Source of the DNA: Lysobacteraceae bacterium
GTDB taxonomy: Bacteria; Pseudomonadota; Gammaproteobacteria; Xanthomonadales; Xanthomonadaceae
Length of the DNA: 64,000 nucleotides
Reading direction: 5' to 3'
Assembly: GCA_026005075.1 (NCBI GenBank)
Contig: BPKJ01000003.1
Span: forward strand, 62,001 to 126,000
Made by a program: the position numbers and the translations under genes. Shown piece after piece: positions 25,442-35,167 of the stretch. The notes under the pieces were generated by a model that saw nothing but the letters and a program-made list of their open reading frames with translations, made no database searches and had not been told where the DNA came from. The number at the start of each line of letters is the position of its first letter. Position 1 is the stretch's first letter.

Positions 25442-26125
25442 TCAGGCGGATGACAGATTCGTGACGCCGGCCTCCTGCCCCTGTGGCTTCGGCGGAGGGG
25501 TCTTGTGCGGATGGCGGCACAGGTCGCGCACCACGCAGCCGGGGCAGTCCGGCTTGCGCGCCTTGCACACGTAGCGTCCGTGCAGGATGAGCCAGTGGTG
25601 GGCGTCACGGCGGAACTCGGCCGGTACCCGCCTGAGCAGCGCCTTCTCCACCGCGAGCGGGGTCTTTCCGGGGGCGAGTCCGGTACGGTTGGCGACCCGG
25701 AAGATATGGGTGTCGACGGCGATCGTGGGCTGACCGAAGGCCGTGTTCAGCACCACGTTGGCGGTCTTGCGGCCGACACCGGGCAGCGCTTCGAGCGCCT
25801 CGCGCTCAGCGGGCACCTCGCCGCCGTGCCGCTCCAGCAGCAGCCGGCAGGTGGCGACGAGGTTGCGCGCCTTGGTGTTGAAAAGGCCGATGCTGCTGAT
25901 CATGCCGGCAAGGCGCGGCTCGCCCAGGGCGAGGATGGCCGCCGGGGTGCGGGCCACCGCAAACAGGCGGCGCGTGACCTTGTTCACCGCGACGTCGGTG
26001 GTCTGCGCCGAGAGCATGACCGCGACCAGCAGTTCGAACGGGGTCGAATACTCGAGTTCGGTGGTGGGGCGGGGGCGGATCGCGCGCAGGCGGGCGAAGA
26101 ATTCATGGCGCTGTCGGGCGTTCAT
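25442..26125 (-). CDS. nth: Endonuclease III
   Basis: A base-excision repair DNA glycosylase/AP lyase for oxidised pyrimidines. Seen: the helix-hairpin-helix LPGVGRKTANVVLNTAFG with the catalytic Lys, the catalytic Asp in VDTHIFRVANR, and the C-terminal [4Fe-4S] ligands in CKARKPDCPGCVVRDLC. The length of 227 fits (E. coli 211). It overlaps the end of rsxE by 23 bp as last gene of the rsx operon, as in E. coli. The ATG at 26125 is preferred; longer starts add unrelated sequence. Confidence 0.96.
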   Translation of the reverse strand: MNARQRHEFFARLRAIRPRPTTELEYSTPFELLVAVMLSAQTTDVAVNKVTRRLFAVARTPAAILALGEPRLAGMISSIGLFNTKARNLVATCRLLLERHGGEVPAEREALEALPGVGRKTANVVLNTAFGQPTIAVDTHIFRVANRTGLAPGKTPLAVEKALLRRVPAEFRRDAHHWLILHGRYVCKARKPDCPGCVVRDLCRHPHKTPPPKPQGQEAGVTNLSSA

Positions 26126-26789
26126 CGCAGGGTGCGCTCTCGGTGCGGGGTGATCGGCGGGGGCGTGCGCTGAGCCACTGGTGCGCGGCGACCAGCAGGG
26201 CAAGGCTCAGGAAGGCTCCGGGGGGCAGGGCGGCGATCAGCAGGCCGCGGAAGCCATCGAGCCGGATCGCCAGCCAGGGCAGCCCGAGCAGGGGGCCGGC
26301 GTCGGCGAACAGGGTGCCGTGTCCGAGCAGCTCGCGGATCGCGCCCAGCGCCAGCAGGACGCCGAGAAACCCAAGGCCCATGAACAGGCCGTCCGCGAAC
26401 GCGGCGCCGACGGGTCGGTGGGAGGCGAAGGATTCGGCCCTGGCCAGCAGTGCGCAGTTGGTCACGATCAGCGGCAGGAACAGGCCGAGCACCGCGTGCA
26501 GGGCGGGCAGGAAGGCATGCATGAGCTGCTCGATCACGGTGACGATCCCCGCGATCAGGAGCAGGAAACCGGGCAGCCTGAGCGGACGGTCGATGTGCCG
26601 GCGCAGCGCCGACACCGCCACCGAGCTCGCGGTGAGCGCGAGCAGCGTGGCCAGCCCCATGGCCAGCGCGCCGGTGGCGTTGTGGCTGACCGCCAGCAGC
26701 GGGCAGAGGCCAAGCAGCTGGGCGAGCCCGAGGTTGCGCTGCCACAGCCCCTCGCGCGCCAGGTGCCGCGGGTCGGTGCTACGGTCCAT
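26103..26789 (-). CDS. rsxE: Rnf/Rsx electron transport complex subunit E
   Basis: A 228-residue inner-membrane subunit with six helices; together with RnfA it forms the symmetric pair that carries a membrane-embedded Fe-S centre. Family signs are LGLCPLLAVSHNATGALAMG and LPLIVTNCALLARAESFAS (the Cys is a cluster ligand), then GLGFLGVLLALGAIRELLG. It overlaps rsxG by 11 bp upstream and nth downstream. The complex uses electron transfer coupled to ion movement; in E. coli the Rsx version helps to reset SoxR. Confidence 0.93.
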   Translation of the reverse strand: MDRSTDPRHLAREGLWQRNLGLAQLLGLCPLLAVSHNATGALAMGLATLLALTASSVAVSALRRHIDRPLRLPGFLLLIAGIVTVIEQLMHAFLPALHAVLGLFLPLIVTNCALLARAESFASHRPVGAAFADGLFMGLGFLGVLLALGAIRELLGHGTLFADAGPLLGLPWLAIRLDGFRGLLIAALPPGAFLSLALLVAAHQWLSARPRRSPRTESAPCDERPTAP

Positions 26790-27432
26790 CGGGCAGTTCC
26801 AGCAGGCTGCCGGCCGGGGCCGAGGCCAGTTCGTGGTGATGGCGCGCGACGAGGCCCAGTGCGCGGGCCACTGCGGCGACCACCGCGCGCGGGCTGATCG
26901 TGGCGCCGGCGCGGTAGGGGAAGCGCCCACCGTCCGCGGCGATGCCCCATTGCGGCGGCGGCGGGTCGGTCAGCGAGCGCAGGCGCAGGCTTTGCCACCA
27001 GTCGTCGCGGCGTGCATCGACGTAATCGCCCAGCCCCGGGGTCTCCTGATGCTCGGTCAGACGCACGCCCTGCACGCGACCCGTGCCATCGATCCCGACC
27101 AGCATCCGGATCGGGCCGCCGTAGCCATCCGGGGCCTCGGCCTCGACGATCCAGCCGGCCAGTTCGCCCTGCCGTCGCGCCCGGTAGACCCGCATCGGTG
27201 CGCGGCTTCCCAGCCATCCTGGTGCCCGGACCTCGACCCACTCCTGGCCGAGGGTCGGGTCGAGGTCGGCATCCGGCAGGGCCAGTTGCAGGGCTGCCCG
27301 GAGCTGCGCCTCGCGCGCCGCCTCGATGCGTGCGGCCGTCAGCAGCCGGACCCCCTGCAGGAGCAGGCCCACGGCGAGGCCGAGCAGGCCCAGCCGAAGC
27401 GCCGATCGCCATGGGCCGGTCTTCGGGTTCAT
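26779..27432 (-). CDS. rsxG: Rnf/Rsx electron transport complex subunit G
   Basis: A 217-residue, single-helix, periplasm-facing subunit. The N-terminal helix (about 13-32) is followed by an FMN-binding domain with the covalent FMN attachment site in RAGATISPRAVV (Thr). GYGGPIRMLVGID and HQETPGLGD are typical of RnfG/NqrC. It overlaps rsxD by 4 bp and rsxE by 11 bp. Confidence 0.92.
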   Translation of the reverse strand: MNPKTGPWRSALRLGLLGLAVGLLLQGVRLLTAARIEAAREAQLRAALQLALPDADLDPTLGQEWVEVRAPGWLGSRAPMRVYRARRQGELAGWIVEAEAPDGYGGPIRMLVGIDGTGRVQGVRLTEHQETPGLGDYVDARRDDWWQSLRLRSLTDPPPPQWGIAADGGRFPYRAGATISPRAVVAAVARALGLVARHHHELASAPAGSLLELPDGP

Positions 27433-28394
27433 TCGGGGGCGCTCCGCCGGGGACGGAGGTGGAGGTCGATCAGGGGCGCGGCACAGTTCATCAGCAGCAC
27501 CGCGAAGGCGATGCCGTCGGGGTAGTGTCCGAACTGGCGGATCAGCACGGTCAGGGCGCCGACCCCCAGCCCGAACAGCCACTGCCCGCGTGGACTCGCA
27601 CAGCCGGTCACCGGGTCGGTGACGACGAAGAAGGCGGCCAGCAGGGTGCCGCCGTGCAGCAGGTGAAACCATGGCGAGGCCGCATGCTGGGGATCGGCGA
27701 GCCAGCCGGGAAGGGCCAGCAGCACGCACCCGAGCAGCATCGCCGCCGGCTGCCGCAGGTGGATGATGCCGCGGGCCAGCAGGAGGATGCCGCCGGCGAG
27801 GAAGGCCGCGGCCAGGGCCGGCGCGGGCTGCGGCCCCGGTGGCAAGGGCAGCCCATGGCGGAAGGCGTCCAGCGGAGTCGGGCCGGCGACGGCGTCGATG
27901 GCCGGTCCCAGGCCGAACACCGCGGCCAGCGTGGTGGCCGGGTCGGCCTGCCCCGGCACCGGCCAGCGGGCCAGCTCCGCCGGGAAGCAGACCAGCACCA
28001 CCGCATAGCCCACCATGGCCGGATTGAACAGGTTCGCTCCCAGTCCACCGTAGGCTTGCTTGGCGACCAGGATGCCTGCGGCCATCGCGGTCAGGCTCGC
28101 CCACCAGGGCGTGTCGGGCGGGACGCAGAGGGCGAACAGGACCGCGGTCAGCGGCGCGCTCAGGTCGTGCAGGAACGGGCGCTGTGGCTGACCGCGTAGG
28201 CGCAGCCCGAGCGCCTCGAAGGCGAGTGCGAACGCGCAGGCCAGGGCGATCTGGATGAAGATGCCGATGCCGTGGAAGAAGGCTTGGACGGCCACCGCCG
28301 GGAGCAGCGCCAACAGCACCTCGCCCATGATCCGGCGCACCGGGGGCGCGCCGTGCAGGACGGGGACGGGCTGGACCTCGAAGCGGCGGATCAT
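27429..28394 (-). CDS. rsxD: Rnf/Rsx electron transport complex subunit D
   Basis: A 321-residue membrane subunit with about nine helices. It includes VLHGAPPVRRIMGEVLLALLPA, GGLGANLFNPAMVGYAVVL and the flavinylation region FFVVTDPVTGCASPRGQ, where the Thr binds FMN covalently in RnfD/NqrB proteins. It overlaps rsxC and rsxG by 4 bp each. Confidence 0.93.
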   Translation of the reverse strand: MIRRFEVQPVPVLHGAPPVRRIMGEVLLALLPAVAVQAFFHGIGIFIQIALACAFALAFEALGLRLRGQPQRPFLHDLSAPLTAVLFALCVPPDTPWWASLTAMAAGILVAKQAYGGLGANLFNPAMVGYAVVLVCFPAELARWPVPGQADPATTLAAVFGLGPAIDAVAGPTPLDAFRHGLPLPPGPQPAPALAAAFLAGGILLLARGIIHLRQPAAMLLGCVLLALPGWLADPQHAASPWFHLLHGGTLLAAFFVVTDPVTGCASPRGQWLFGLGVGALTVLIRQFGHYPDGIAFAVLLMNCAAPLIDLHLRPRRSAPE

Positions 28395-29857
28395 GGCCGG
28401 CTGCCCGGGCCGCCCTTGCCGGTCTGCGCCAGCGCCTCGAGCAGGGCCTTGCGGGCGAGCTCACGGCGCAGCGCCTCGGCCTGTTCCGCTTCGCGCTCCA
28501 CGGCTTCGCGCTGCAGGCGCTCGCTGCGCGCCGCATGGCGCCGCGCCGCGAGCATGGCGAGTTCATGGGCCTGCGCCTGCTCGCGCAGCGCCTCCTTGTC
28601 GGCGGCGAAGCCTGCGGCCAGGGGGATCCGGCTCGGACAGACCATGTCGCAGACCGCACACTCGATGCAGTCGAACAGACCGTGCTCGAGCTGCCGCCGG
28701 CCGTCCCCCGCGAGGTGGAACTGCCAGAGCAGCTGTGGCTGCAGGCGGGCCGGGCAGGCGGCGGCGCAGGCGCCGCAGCGGATGCAGGGCATCGCCGGCG
28801 CGCGGTCCGGCAAGCCTTGGCCGGCGAGCACGGTGACCGCGTGATCGCCCTTGCGCAGGCCGCGCCCGTCGTCGGGCAGCGGCCTGCCGGTCAGCGGGCC
28901 GCCGAGGATCAGCCGCGCGGCATCCTCGCGGTAGCCTCCGGCGGCCGCCACCAGCTCGGCCAGCGGGGTGCCGAGGGCGGCATCGAGGACGACCGGCTCG
29001 GCGACGCCGTCGCCGGCGACGCCGACCAGGCGATGGGTCAGCGGCCGCCCATGCCGGACCGCCTGCCACACCGCCTCGGCCGTCGCGACGTTGAATACGG
29101 CGATGCCGGCATCGCGCGGCAGCCGCGTGCCCGCCAGGCGCAGGCCAAACACCGATTCGATCAGCTGCCGTTCGCTGCCCTGCGGGTAGCGGGCAGGCAG
29201 GATCTCGAGCCGGAAGCCCGGGCCGGGGGCGTGCAGGGCGCGGACCGCCTGCACCAGTTCGGGCAGGTCGTCCTCGACGGCGAGCACCAGCTCCCGCGCA
29301 CCGAGGGCCCTGCCCAGCAGTGCGCCACCGGCGAGCACGGCCTGCCCGCGCTCGATCAGCAGACGCCGGTCGCAGGCCACCAGCGGTTCGCACTCGATGC
29401 CGTTGAGCAGGACGATGCGGGTGGGCGCGGACAGCTTGGCCGCGGTGGGAAAGGCCGCCCCGCCCAGCCCGACGATGCCCGCCTCCGCGATCCGCGCGCG
29501 GATGGCCGCGGCCGAGACCTGTTCCGGATCGAGTGCGGGCAGGGCACCTGAAGGGTCGCCGGGGTCGGTCGGATCGGTCCTGAGCACGATGCTGCCGTCG
29601 CCCTGGCGGTCCACCGCCTCCACCACGCCATGGCAGGGGGCATGCAGGTCGGCCGCGAGCGGGCCGTCGCCGCGGGCGATGCACTGCCCGGCGCGGACCG
29701 TCTGGCCCGGCTCGACCAGCGGCAGGGCCGGTGGGCCGGGGTGCTGGCGCAGGGCGAGCAGCAGCTGTGCCGGCAGCGCACAGCGGCGGATCGGCCGGGT
29801 CGCGGCATGGCGCTGCCCGTCGAGCCGCAGGCCGCCGTGGAAGCCGCCTTGGCGCAT
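28391..29857 (-). CDS. rsxC: Rnf/Rsx electron transport complex subunit C
   Basis: A 488-residue peripheral subunit that in known complexes takes electrons from NADH. It has the N-terminal RnfC barrel domain (GGLRLDG...LPAQLLLAL), the NADH/FMN-binding region with GLGGAAFPTAAKL and LLNGIECEPL, then two [4Fe-4S] motifs: CIRCGACAAACPARLQP and CIECAVCDMVCPSRIPLA. The Ala/Lys/Glu-rich tail is short compared with the 740-residue E. coli protein. rsxA and rsxB, usually upstream, are replaced here by a crotonase gene ending 3 bp before the start. Confidence 0.93.
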   Translation of the reverse strand: MRQGGFHGGLRLDGQRHAATRPIRRCALPAQLLLALRQHPGPPALPLVEPGQTVRAGQCIARGDGPLAADLHAPCHGVVEAVDRQGDGSIVLRTDPTDPGDPSGALPALDPEQVSAAAIRARIAEAGIVGLGGAAFPTAAKLSAPTRIVLLNGIECEPLVACDRRLLIERGQAVLAGGALLGRALGARELVLAVEDDLPELVQAVRALHAPGPGFRLEILPARYPQGSERQLIESVFGLRLAGTRLPRDAGIAVFNVATAEAVWQAVRHGRPLTHRLVGVAGDGVAEPVVLDAALGTPLAELVAAAGGYREDAARLILGGPLTGRPLPDDGRGLRKGDHAVTVLAGQGLPDRAPAMPCIRCGACAAACPARLQPQLLWQFHLAGDGRRQLEHGLFDCIECAVCDMVCPSRIPLAAGFAADKEALREQAQAHELAMLAARRHAARSERLQREAVEREAEQAEALRRELARKALLEALAQTGKGGPGSRP

Positions 29858-29860
29858 GCC

Positions 29861-30643
<783 letters not shown>

Positions 30644-30816
30644 GGGGCACTCCTCGTCGAAAGCGCCGATTGTAGCCCTGCGGACGGGAACTCGGCGCCG
30701 CGGCGGCGGTCCGAGCCGCCCGCCGGAAGTGGTTTCGGCGCCTGCCAGCAGGTATGCTGGGCCGCCGTTTCCGCCGCTTCCGGCGGGACGTGGACATCAC
30801 CCCTCAGGAGAATCCA

Positions 30817-31500
30817 ATGATGTTGCGCTGGACGGTTGCGGCGATCGCAGCCATGAGCATGGGCGTGGCCTTCGCCCAGGACACCACCTCGGACAAGGGC
30901 AAGCTCAGCTATGCCATCGGGTACGAGATCGGTCGCGATTTCCTCGACAAGCAGATGGACGTCGACATCGCTACGGTGGTGCGGGCGATCCAGGATGCCC
31001 ATGCCAAGCGCAACCCGGCCGTTTCCGAGGCCGACATGCGGGCGGCGCTGGAGGCGATGCAGCAGAAGATGCTCGAGCGTGCGAAGAGCGAGTTCGAGCG
31101 GGTCTCGGCCGAGAACAAGTCCAAGAGCGACGCCTTCCTCGCCCAGAACCGCGCCAAGAAGGGCGTGGTGGTGCTGCCGTCCGGCATCCAGTACCGGGTC
31201 ATCGACGAGGGCACCGGGCCGCGGCCGACGGCGAACAGCAAGGTCAAGATCCACTTCCGTGGCTCGCTGCACACCGGGCAGGAGTTCGCCAGCACCTACG
31301 CCGGCAACAACCCGGTGACCATGCAGGTCTCGGAAAACCCCATTGCCGGTCTGCGCGAGGTGCTGCCGCTGATGAAGGAAGGCTCGCGCTGGGAGGTGTT
31401 CCTGCCGCCCGACCAGGCCTATGGCAACTCGCCCCGCTCCCCGGTTGGCCCGAACCAGGCGGTCGTCTTCGACGTCAAGCTGGTCGAGGTGCAGCAGTAA
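30817..31500 (+). CDS. FKBP-type peptidyl-prolyl isomerase (Mip/FkpA type)
   Basis: A 227-residue periplasmic folding catalyst. Signal peptide MMLRWTVAAIAAMSMGVAFA is followed by a helical dimerisation domain (about 25-120) beginning KLSYAIGYEIGRDF and an FKBP domain (about 130-227) with GIQYRVIDEGTGPRP, VKIHFRGSLHTGQEF and FLPPDQAYGNSP. A CAGGAG site precedes the ATG at 30817; the next codon is also ATG. It is divergent from the crotonase gene with 173 bp between. A TATGCT hexamer at 30753-30758 may be its -10 element. Confidence 0.94.
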   Translation: MMLRWTVAAIAAMSMGVAFAQDTTSDKGKLSYAIGYEIGRDFLDKQMDVDIATVVRAIQDAHAKRNPAVSEADMRAALEAMQQKMLERAKSEFERVSAENKSKSDAFLAQNRAKKGVVVLPSGIQYRVIDEGTGPRPTANSKVKIHFRGSLHTGQEFASTYAGNNPVTMQVSENPIAGLREVLPLMKEGSRWEVFLPPDQAYGNSPRSPVGPNQAVVFDVKLVEVQQ

Positions 31501-31508
31501 GTCGCAAC

Positions 31509-31533
31509 GGGGCGGGACCGCGCTTCCCGCCCC
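31509..31533 (+). terminator. Strong hairpin after the FKBP gene
   Basis: GGGGCGGGA (31509-31517) and TCCCGCCCC (31525-31533) form a perfect 9-bp stem with a 7-nt loop, eight bases after the FKBP stop. A pyrimidine-rich but T-poor tract follows, so termination may be partial. Confidence 0.6.
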
Positions 31534-31545
31534 GCTCCTCTTCCG

Positions 31546-31740
31546 ATGGATCGCGCCCCGGCCAAGCCCCTGAGCCCCTGCGTCGGTGTCTGCCGGCTGG
31601 GTCCGGACGGGCGCTGCGAGGGGTGCCTGCGGACGGCGCAGGAGATCGCGCTCTGGCCCCGGCTCAGCGAGGAGCAGCGCCGGCGCTGGATGGAGGAGGA
31701 ACTCCCGCATCGCCGGCGCGGGACGCCGTGGAAGGGTTGA
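31546..31740 (+). CDS. DUF1289 small cysteine-rich protein
   Basis: A 64-residue protein with the DUF1289 pattern SPCVGVCRLGPDGRCEGCLRT, four cysteines that could bind zinc or an Fe-S cluster, and the conserved EIALWPRLSEEQR segment. The function of the family is not established. Its stop shares one base with the nudL start, so the two are coupled. Confidence 0.85.
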   Translation: MDRAPAKPLSPCVGVCRLGPDGRCEGCLRTAQEIALWPRLSEEQRRRWMEEELPHRRRGTPWKG

Positions 31741-32342
31741 TGCATCCATGGCGCCTCAAGCCCGGGCGGCTGCATCCGCTGGATCGCCCCCCGGCCGACG
31801 CGCCGTGGAACCTCGCCGAGCTCAGCGATCTCGCCCCGGTCGACGCGGTCGAGGCCGCGGTGCTGGTCGGTCTCGTCGAGCGTCCGCAGGGCGCCCAGCT
31901 CCTGCTCACCCGGCGTACCGACTCGCTGCGCCTGCATGCCGGGCAGATCGCGTTTCCGGGCGGGCGTCGTGATGCCGGCGATGCAGACCTCGTGGCCACC
32001 GCCTTGCGCGAGACCGAGGAGGAGGTCGGCATCGAGCCCGAGCGCATCGAGCCGCTCGGCTTTCTCGACCCCTTGCTGACCATCACCGGATTCCGGGTGA
32101 TTCCGGTGCTGGCCCGCCTCGATCCCGGTTTCACCCTCAGGCTGCAGGAAGACGAGGTGGCGGAAGCCTTCGAGGCGCCTCTTGCGGTCCTGCTCGATCC
32201 CGGGCGGATCGAGCGTGTGGGCGCTGTATTCCGCGGCCGCTTGCGGCACACTTGGCAGATCCGCCACGGCGGCTACCGCATCTGGGGCGCGACCGCGGCG
32301 ATCATCCTGAACCTTGGACGGTTCCTCGAGCCCGAGACCTGA
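31740..32342 (+). CDS. nudL: Nudix CoA pyrophosphatase
   Basis: A 200-residue Nudix hydrolase that probably splits coenzyme A and its derivatives to 3',5'-ADP and phosphopantetheine. The Nudix box is complete: GGRRDAGDADLVATALRE followed by TEEEVGI. The preceding LLTRRTDSLRLHAGQIAFPG is the UPF0035 signature of the CoA-specific NudL branch. The ATG at 31740 overlaps the DUF1289 stop; sseA follows after 3 bp. The three genes form one operon. Confidence 0.92.
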   Translation: MHPWRLKPGRLHPLDRPPADAPWNLAELSDLAPVDAVEAAVLVGLVERPQGAQLLLTRRTDSLRLHAGQIAFPGGRRDAGDADLVATALRETEEEVGIEPERIEPLGFLDPLLTITGFRVIPVLARLDPGFTLRLQEDEVAEAFEAPLAVLLDPGRIERVGAVFRGRLRHTWQIRHGGYRIWGATAAIILNLGRFLEPET

Positions 32343-32345
32343 ACG

Positions 32346-33233
32346 ATGCACGCGAAGACACTGGTTTCCTGCGCCGACCTGGCCGCCGCGCTGGGCAAGC
32401 AGCCGCTGGTCGTGGTGGACTGCCGGCACGACCTGAGCGACCCGCAGGGCGGCGAGCGGGCCTACCTCGCCGGCCATATCCCGGATGCGGTCTTCGCCCA
32501 CCTCGACCGCGACCTTTCGGACACCGGCAAGCAGGGGCGCGGACGCCACCCGTTGCCCGATGCCGAGGATCTCTGCGCCCGTCTGGGGCGCTGGGGCATC
32601 CAGCGTGACACCCAGGTGGTGGCCTACGACGCCGCGGATGGCGCCTTCGCGGCGCGCCTGTGGTGGTTGCTGCGCCTGCTCGGTCACGAGAAGGTCGCCG
32701 TGCTCGACGGCGGCTACGCGGCCTGGGCGGGGCAGGGGCTGCCGGTGTCGCGCACCATTCCGCGGCCCCGTCCGACGGGTTATCAGGGGCGCTACGACGT
32801 GCGCAAGATCGCCACCATCGCGGTCATCGCCGCGCGCGGCGCGGTCGCCACCGGGGCCCCCCTGATCGACGCCCGTGCTCCGGAGCGTTTTCGCGGCGAG
32901 GTGGAACCGATCGATCCGGTGGCCGGACACATCCCCGGCGCGATCAACCGCCACTATGCCCTGAACCTGGACGTCAACGGCCGCTTCAAGCCCCCCGGTC
33001 TGCTGGCCACCGAGTTCCGCATGCTGATCGGTGCCGCCGCGCCGTCCGACGTGATCCACATGTGCGGCTCGGGCGTGACCGCCTGCCACAACCTCCTGGC
33101 CATGGAACATGCGGGCCTGAAGGGCTCGCGGGTCTACGCCGGCTCGTGGAGCGAGTGGATCTCCGACCCCTCCCGCCCGGTTGCGCGGGGCGAGGCGGAC
33201 CCGGCCAAGGCAAGGCTCAGGCAGTCGGCCTGA
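32346..33233 (+). CDS. sseA: 3-Mercaptopyruvate sulfurtransferase (two-domain rhodanese)
   Basis: A 295-residue protein with two rhodanese domains (about 8-135 and 165-285). The active-site loop is CGSGVTA with Cys240. The CGSGVTA pattern is that of mercaptopyruvate sulfurtransferases rather than thiosulfate-specific rhodaneses (CRKGVTA). GHIPGAIN and YAGSWSEW are family landmarks. It transfers sulfur from 3-mercaptopyruvate to thiols or cyanide. It ends 10 bp from the convergent isomerase gene. Confidence 0.92.
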   Translation: MHAKTLVSCADLAAALGKQPLVVVDCRHDLSDPQGGERAYLAGHIPDAVFAHLDRDLSDTGKQGRGRHPLPDAEDLCARLGRWGIQRDTQVVAYDAADGAFAARLWWLLRLLGHEKVAVLDGGYAAWAGQGLPVSRTIPRPRPTGYQGRYDVRKIATIAVIAARGAVATGAPLIDARAPERFRGEVEPIDPVAGHIPGAINRHYALNLDVNGRFKPPGLLATEFRMLIGAAAPSDVIHMCGSGVTACHNLLAMEHAGLKGSRVYAGSWSEWISDPSRPVARGEADPAKARLRQSA

Positions 33234-33243
33234 GCCGAGCGCA

Positions 33244-34026
33244 TCACTTCTTCGCCTTGAGGCGGGCGACGAGGTCGCGCAGCACCTGCTGGGTCTCGTC
33301 CCGGAACCAGGCGTCGAGGAACGGCCCGAGGTCGACGCTGCCGGGCCTGCCGATCGCCGCCCGCAGGTCGGCCCGTGCCAGCTCGCGGGTGCCCAGCATG
33401 GCCAGCCGCGGCAGCGCGAGCAGGTCGCGCAGGAAGGCGGCCGCCCTCTCCACCACGTTCTCCACCGGGGCGAGGGCATCGACCAGTCCGGCCGCGAGGG
33501 CTTCGCCGGATTCGAGCATGCGCCCCGCCACCAGCAGGCGCTCGGCACGGTAGGGGCCGACCAGCCTGCGCAGCGCCGCCTGGATCGGGTCCGGGACGAT
33601 CAGTCCGACCTGGACCTCGTTCAGGCCGATCAGGTACCGGATGTCGCGCTCTCCGTCGCGGCGGCCCTCGGCCATCACCCGGTAATCGCAGAACAGGGCC
33701 AGCACCGCGCCGCCGGCCGGACTGTGGCCGGTGATGGCGGCGGCGACCGGGACCGGGCAGTGGGCCAGCTCCGAGCACAGCGTGAAGAAGTCCTGCCAGG
33801 CCGCGTTCAGGGCCGGCCGGTCGAGGCCGAGCAGGAAGGGCACGTCCAGCCCGGCGGAGAACATGCCCGGTGCGCCGGACAGGACGATGCCTTGGGCACC
33901 GTCGCGCACGGCCTCGCGCAGCGCCGCCGCGGCCGCCTGCAGCAGTTCCGGGTGGAGCGCGTTGACCGGCGGGCGCGCCATGCGCAGTTCGACGATGCCG
34001 TGGTCGTGGGGCAGGGTCTGGATCAT
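33244..34026 (-). CDS. Delta3,Delta2-enoyl-CoA isomerase (crotonase family)
   Basis: A 260-residue crotonase-fold protein. The first catalytic Glu of hydratases is absent: the loop reads GHSPAGGAVLALFCDYRVM. The second region IGLNEVQVGLIVPDP keeps the single Glu, as in mitochondrial ECI1, whose pattern GHSPAGG...CDYR and IGLNETQLGI it resembles closely. That fits shifting 3-enoyl-CoA double bonds to position 2 during breakdown of unsaturated fatty acids. It stands alone between convergent sseA and divergent PCuAC genes. Confidence 0.86.
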   Translation of the reverse strand: MIQTLPHDHGIVELRMARPPVNALHPELLQAAAAALREAVRDGAQGIVLSGAPGMFSAGLDVPFLLGLDRPALNAAWQDFFTLCSELAHCPVPVAAAITGHSPAGGAVLALFCDYRVMAEGRRDGERDIRYLIGLNEVQVGLIVPDPIQAALRRLVGPYRAERLLVAGRMLESGEALAAGLVDALAPVENVVERAAAFLRDLLALPRLAMLGTRELARADLRAAIGRPGSVDLGPFLDAWFRDETQQVLRDLVARLKAKK

Positions 34027-34149
34027 GGCCGGCTCCTAGGTGGCGGGCTGCGAAGCGTAGCCGAAACCCGCGGCACCCGGGGGCGCGGGATGCAGGGCGG
34101 AGGTGGAACGGCGACAATGCGCGCCGTTTCCAGGATTCGGAGCCCGTCC

Positions 34150-34602
34150 ATGCGCATTCTGCTCGCCTGCATGCTGTTCGGTCTGTGGTTCCCGGCGCGC
34201 GCCGGGGATCTGAAGGTCGAGGGAGCGTGGATTCGAAGTGCGCCGCCGGGGGCCTCGATGCTGGCCGGCTATGCGACCCTGCGCAACGCGGGCCGCTCGC
34301 CGATCACCGTCCGCGGGGCCCGCTCGGCGGCCTTCGCTGCGGTCGAGCTGCACCAGACCGTCGAGTCCGACGGCATCGCCCGGATGCGGCCGCTGGATGC
34401 CCTGCGCATCGAGCCCGGCGCCAGCGTCCGCCTCGAACCGGGCGGCCGTCACCTGATGCTGATGCAGCCGCGGCAGGCGATCGCCGCGGGCGACGCTCCG
34501 GAACTGGTCTTCGAGCTGGAGGGGGGCGGCGAGGTGGTGGCCCGCTTCGAGGTCCGCGCGGGCGCGCCCGACGCGGCGGCGGAACACGCCCACCACCACT
34601 GA
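34150..34602 (+). CDS. Periplasmic copper chaperone PCu(A)C
   Basis: A 150-residue secreted protein (signal peptide to about residue 18) that delivers Cu(I), usually to the CuA site of cytochrome oxidase. The full ligand pattern H-X10-M-X21-H-X-M is present: His68, Met79, His101 and Met103. The C-terminus is His-rich (EHAHHH), which may add metal-binding capacity. It is a single gene, ending 14 bp from the convergent thioesterase gene. No SCO gene is adjacent. Confidence 0.93.
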   Translation: MRILLACMLFGLWFPARAGDLKVEGAWIRSAPPGASMLAGYATLRNAGRSPITVRGARSAAFAAVELHQTVESDGIARMRPLDALRIEPGASVRLEPGGRHLMLMQPRQAIAAGDAPELVFELEGGGEVVARFEVRAGAPDAAAEHAHHH

Positions 34603-34616
34603 GCCCCGCAGGGCCT

Positions 34617-35167
34617 TCAGCCTTCGGCCCGCGTGCAGGCCGCGCGGACCGCGTCCGGCAGGGATGCGGCCTTGCCGCTGGTCGCATCGACCCACACCAT
34701 CACCGTCGAACCCTCGCAGTACAGCACGTCCTCGCGGGTGGCCGAGAGCACCCGGTGGCCGAGGGTGAGGCTGCTGTTGCCGACCCGGCGCACGTCCAGC
34801 TCGACGCGCAGGGTCTCCGGCCAGACCACGGGGCGGCGGAACTGGATCTCCGCCGAGGCCAGCACCGGCGCGCTGGATTCGGTGAGCCAGGGGCCGGAGA
34901 GCGACTGCAGCCAGCACAGCCTTGCCTCCTCCAGGTAGGTGAGGAAGGTGGCGTTGTTGACGTGGTTGAAGGCATCGAGGTCGCGCCAGCGGACCGGGAA
35001 GTCGACGCGGTACAGCGGCCCTGTCGTGGTCCTGGCCGGGCTCGGGGGCGCCGCGGCGCGGCCTTCCACCTCGGCCTTGCCACCGCCCTTGGGCGTGCGC
35101 GGGCGCGGCGGCGTTTTCGGCTTCGCCTTGGTGGCCGGGGCCTTGTTCGGAGATTTCCTGCTCGGAC

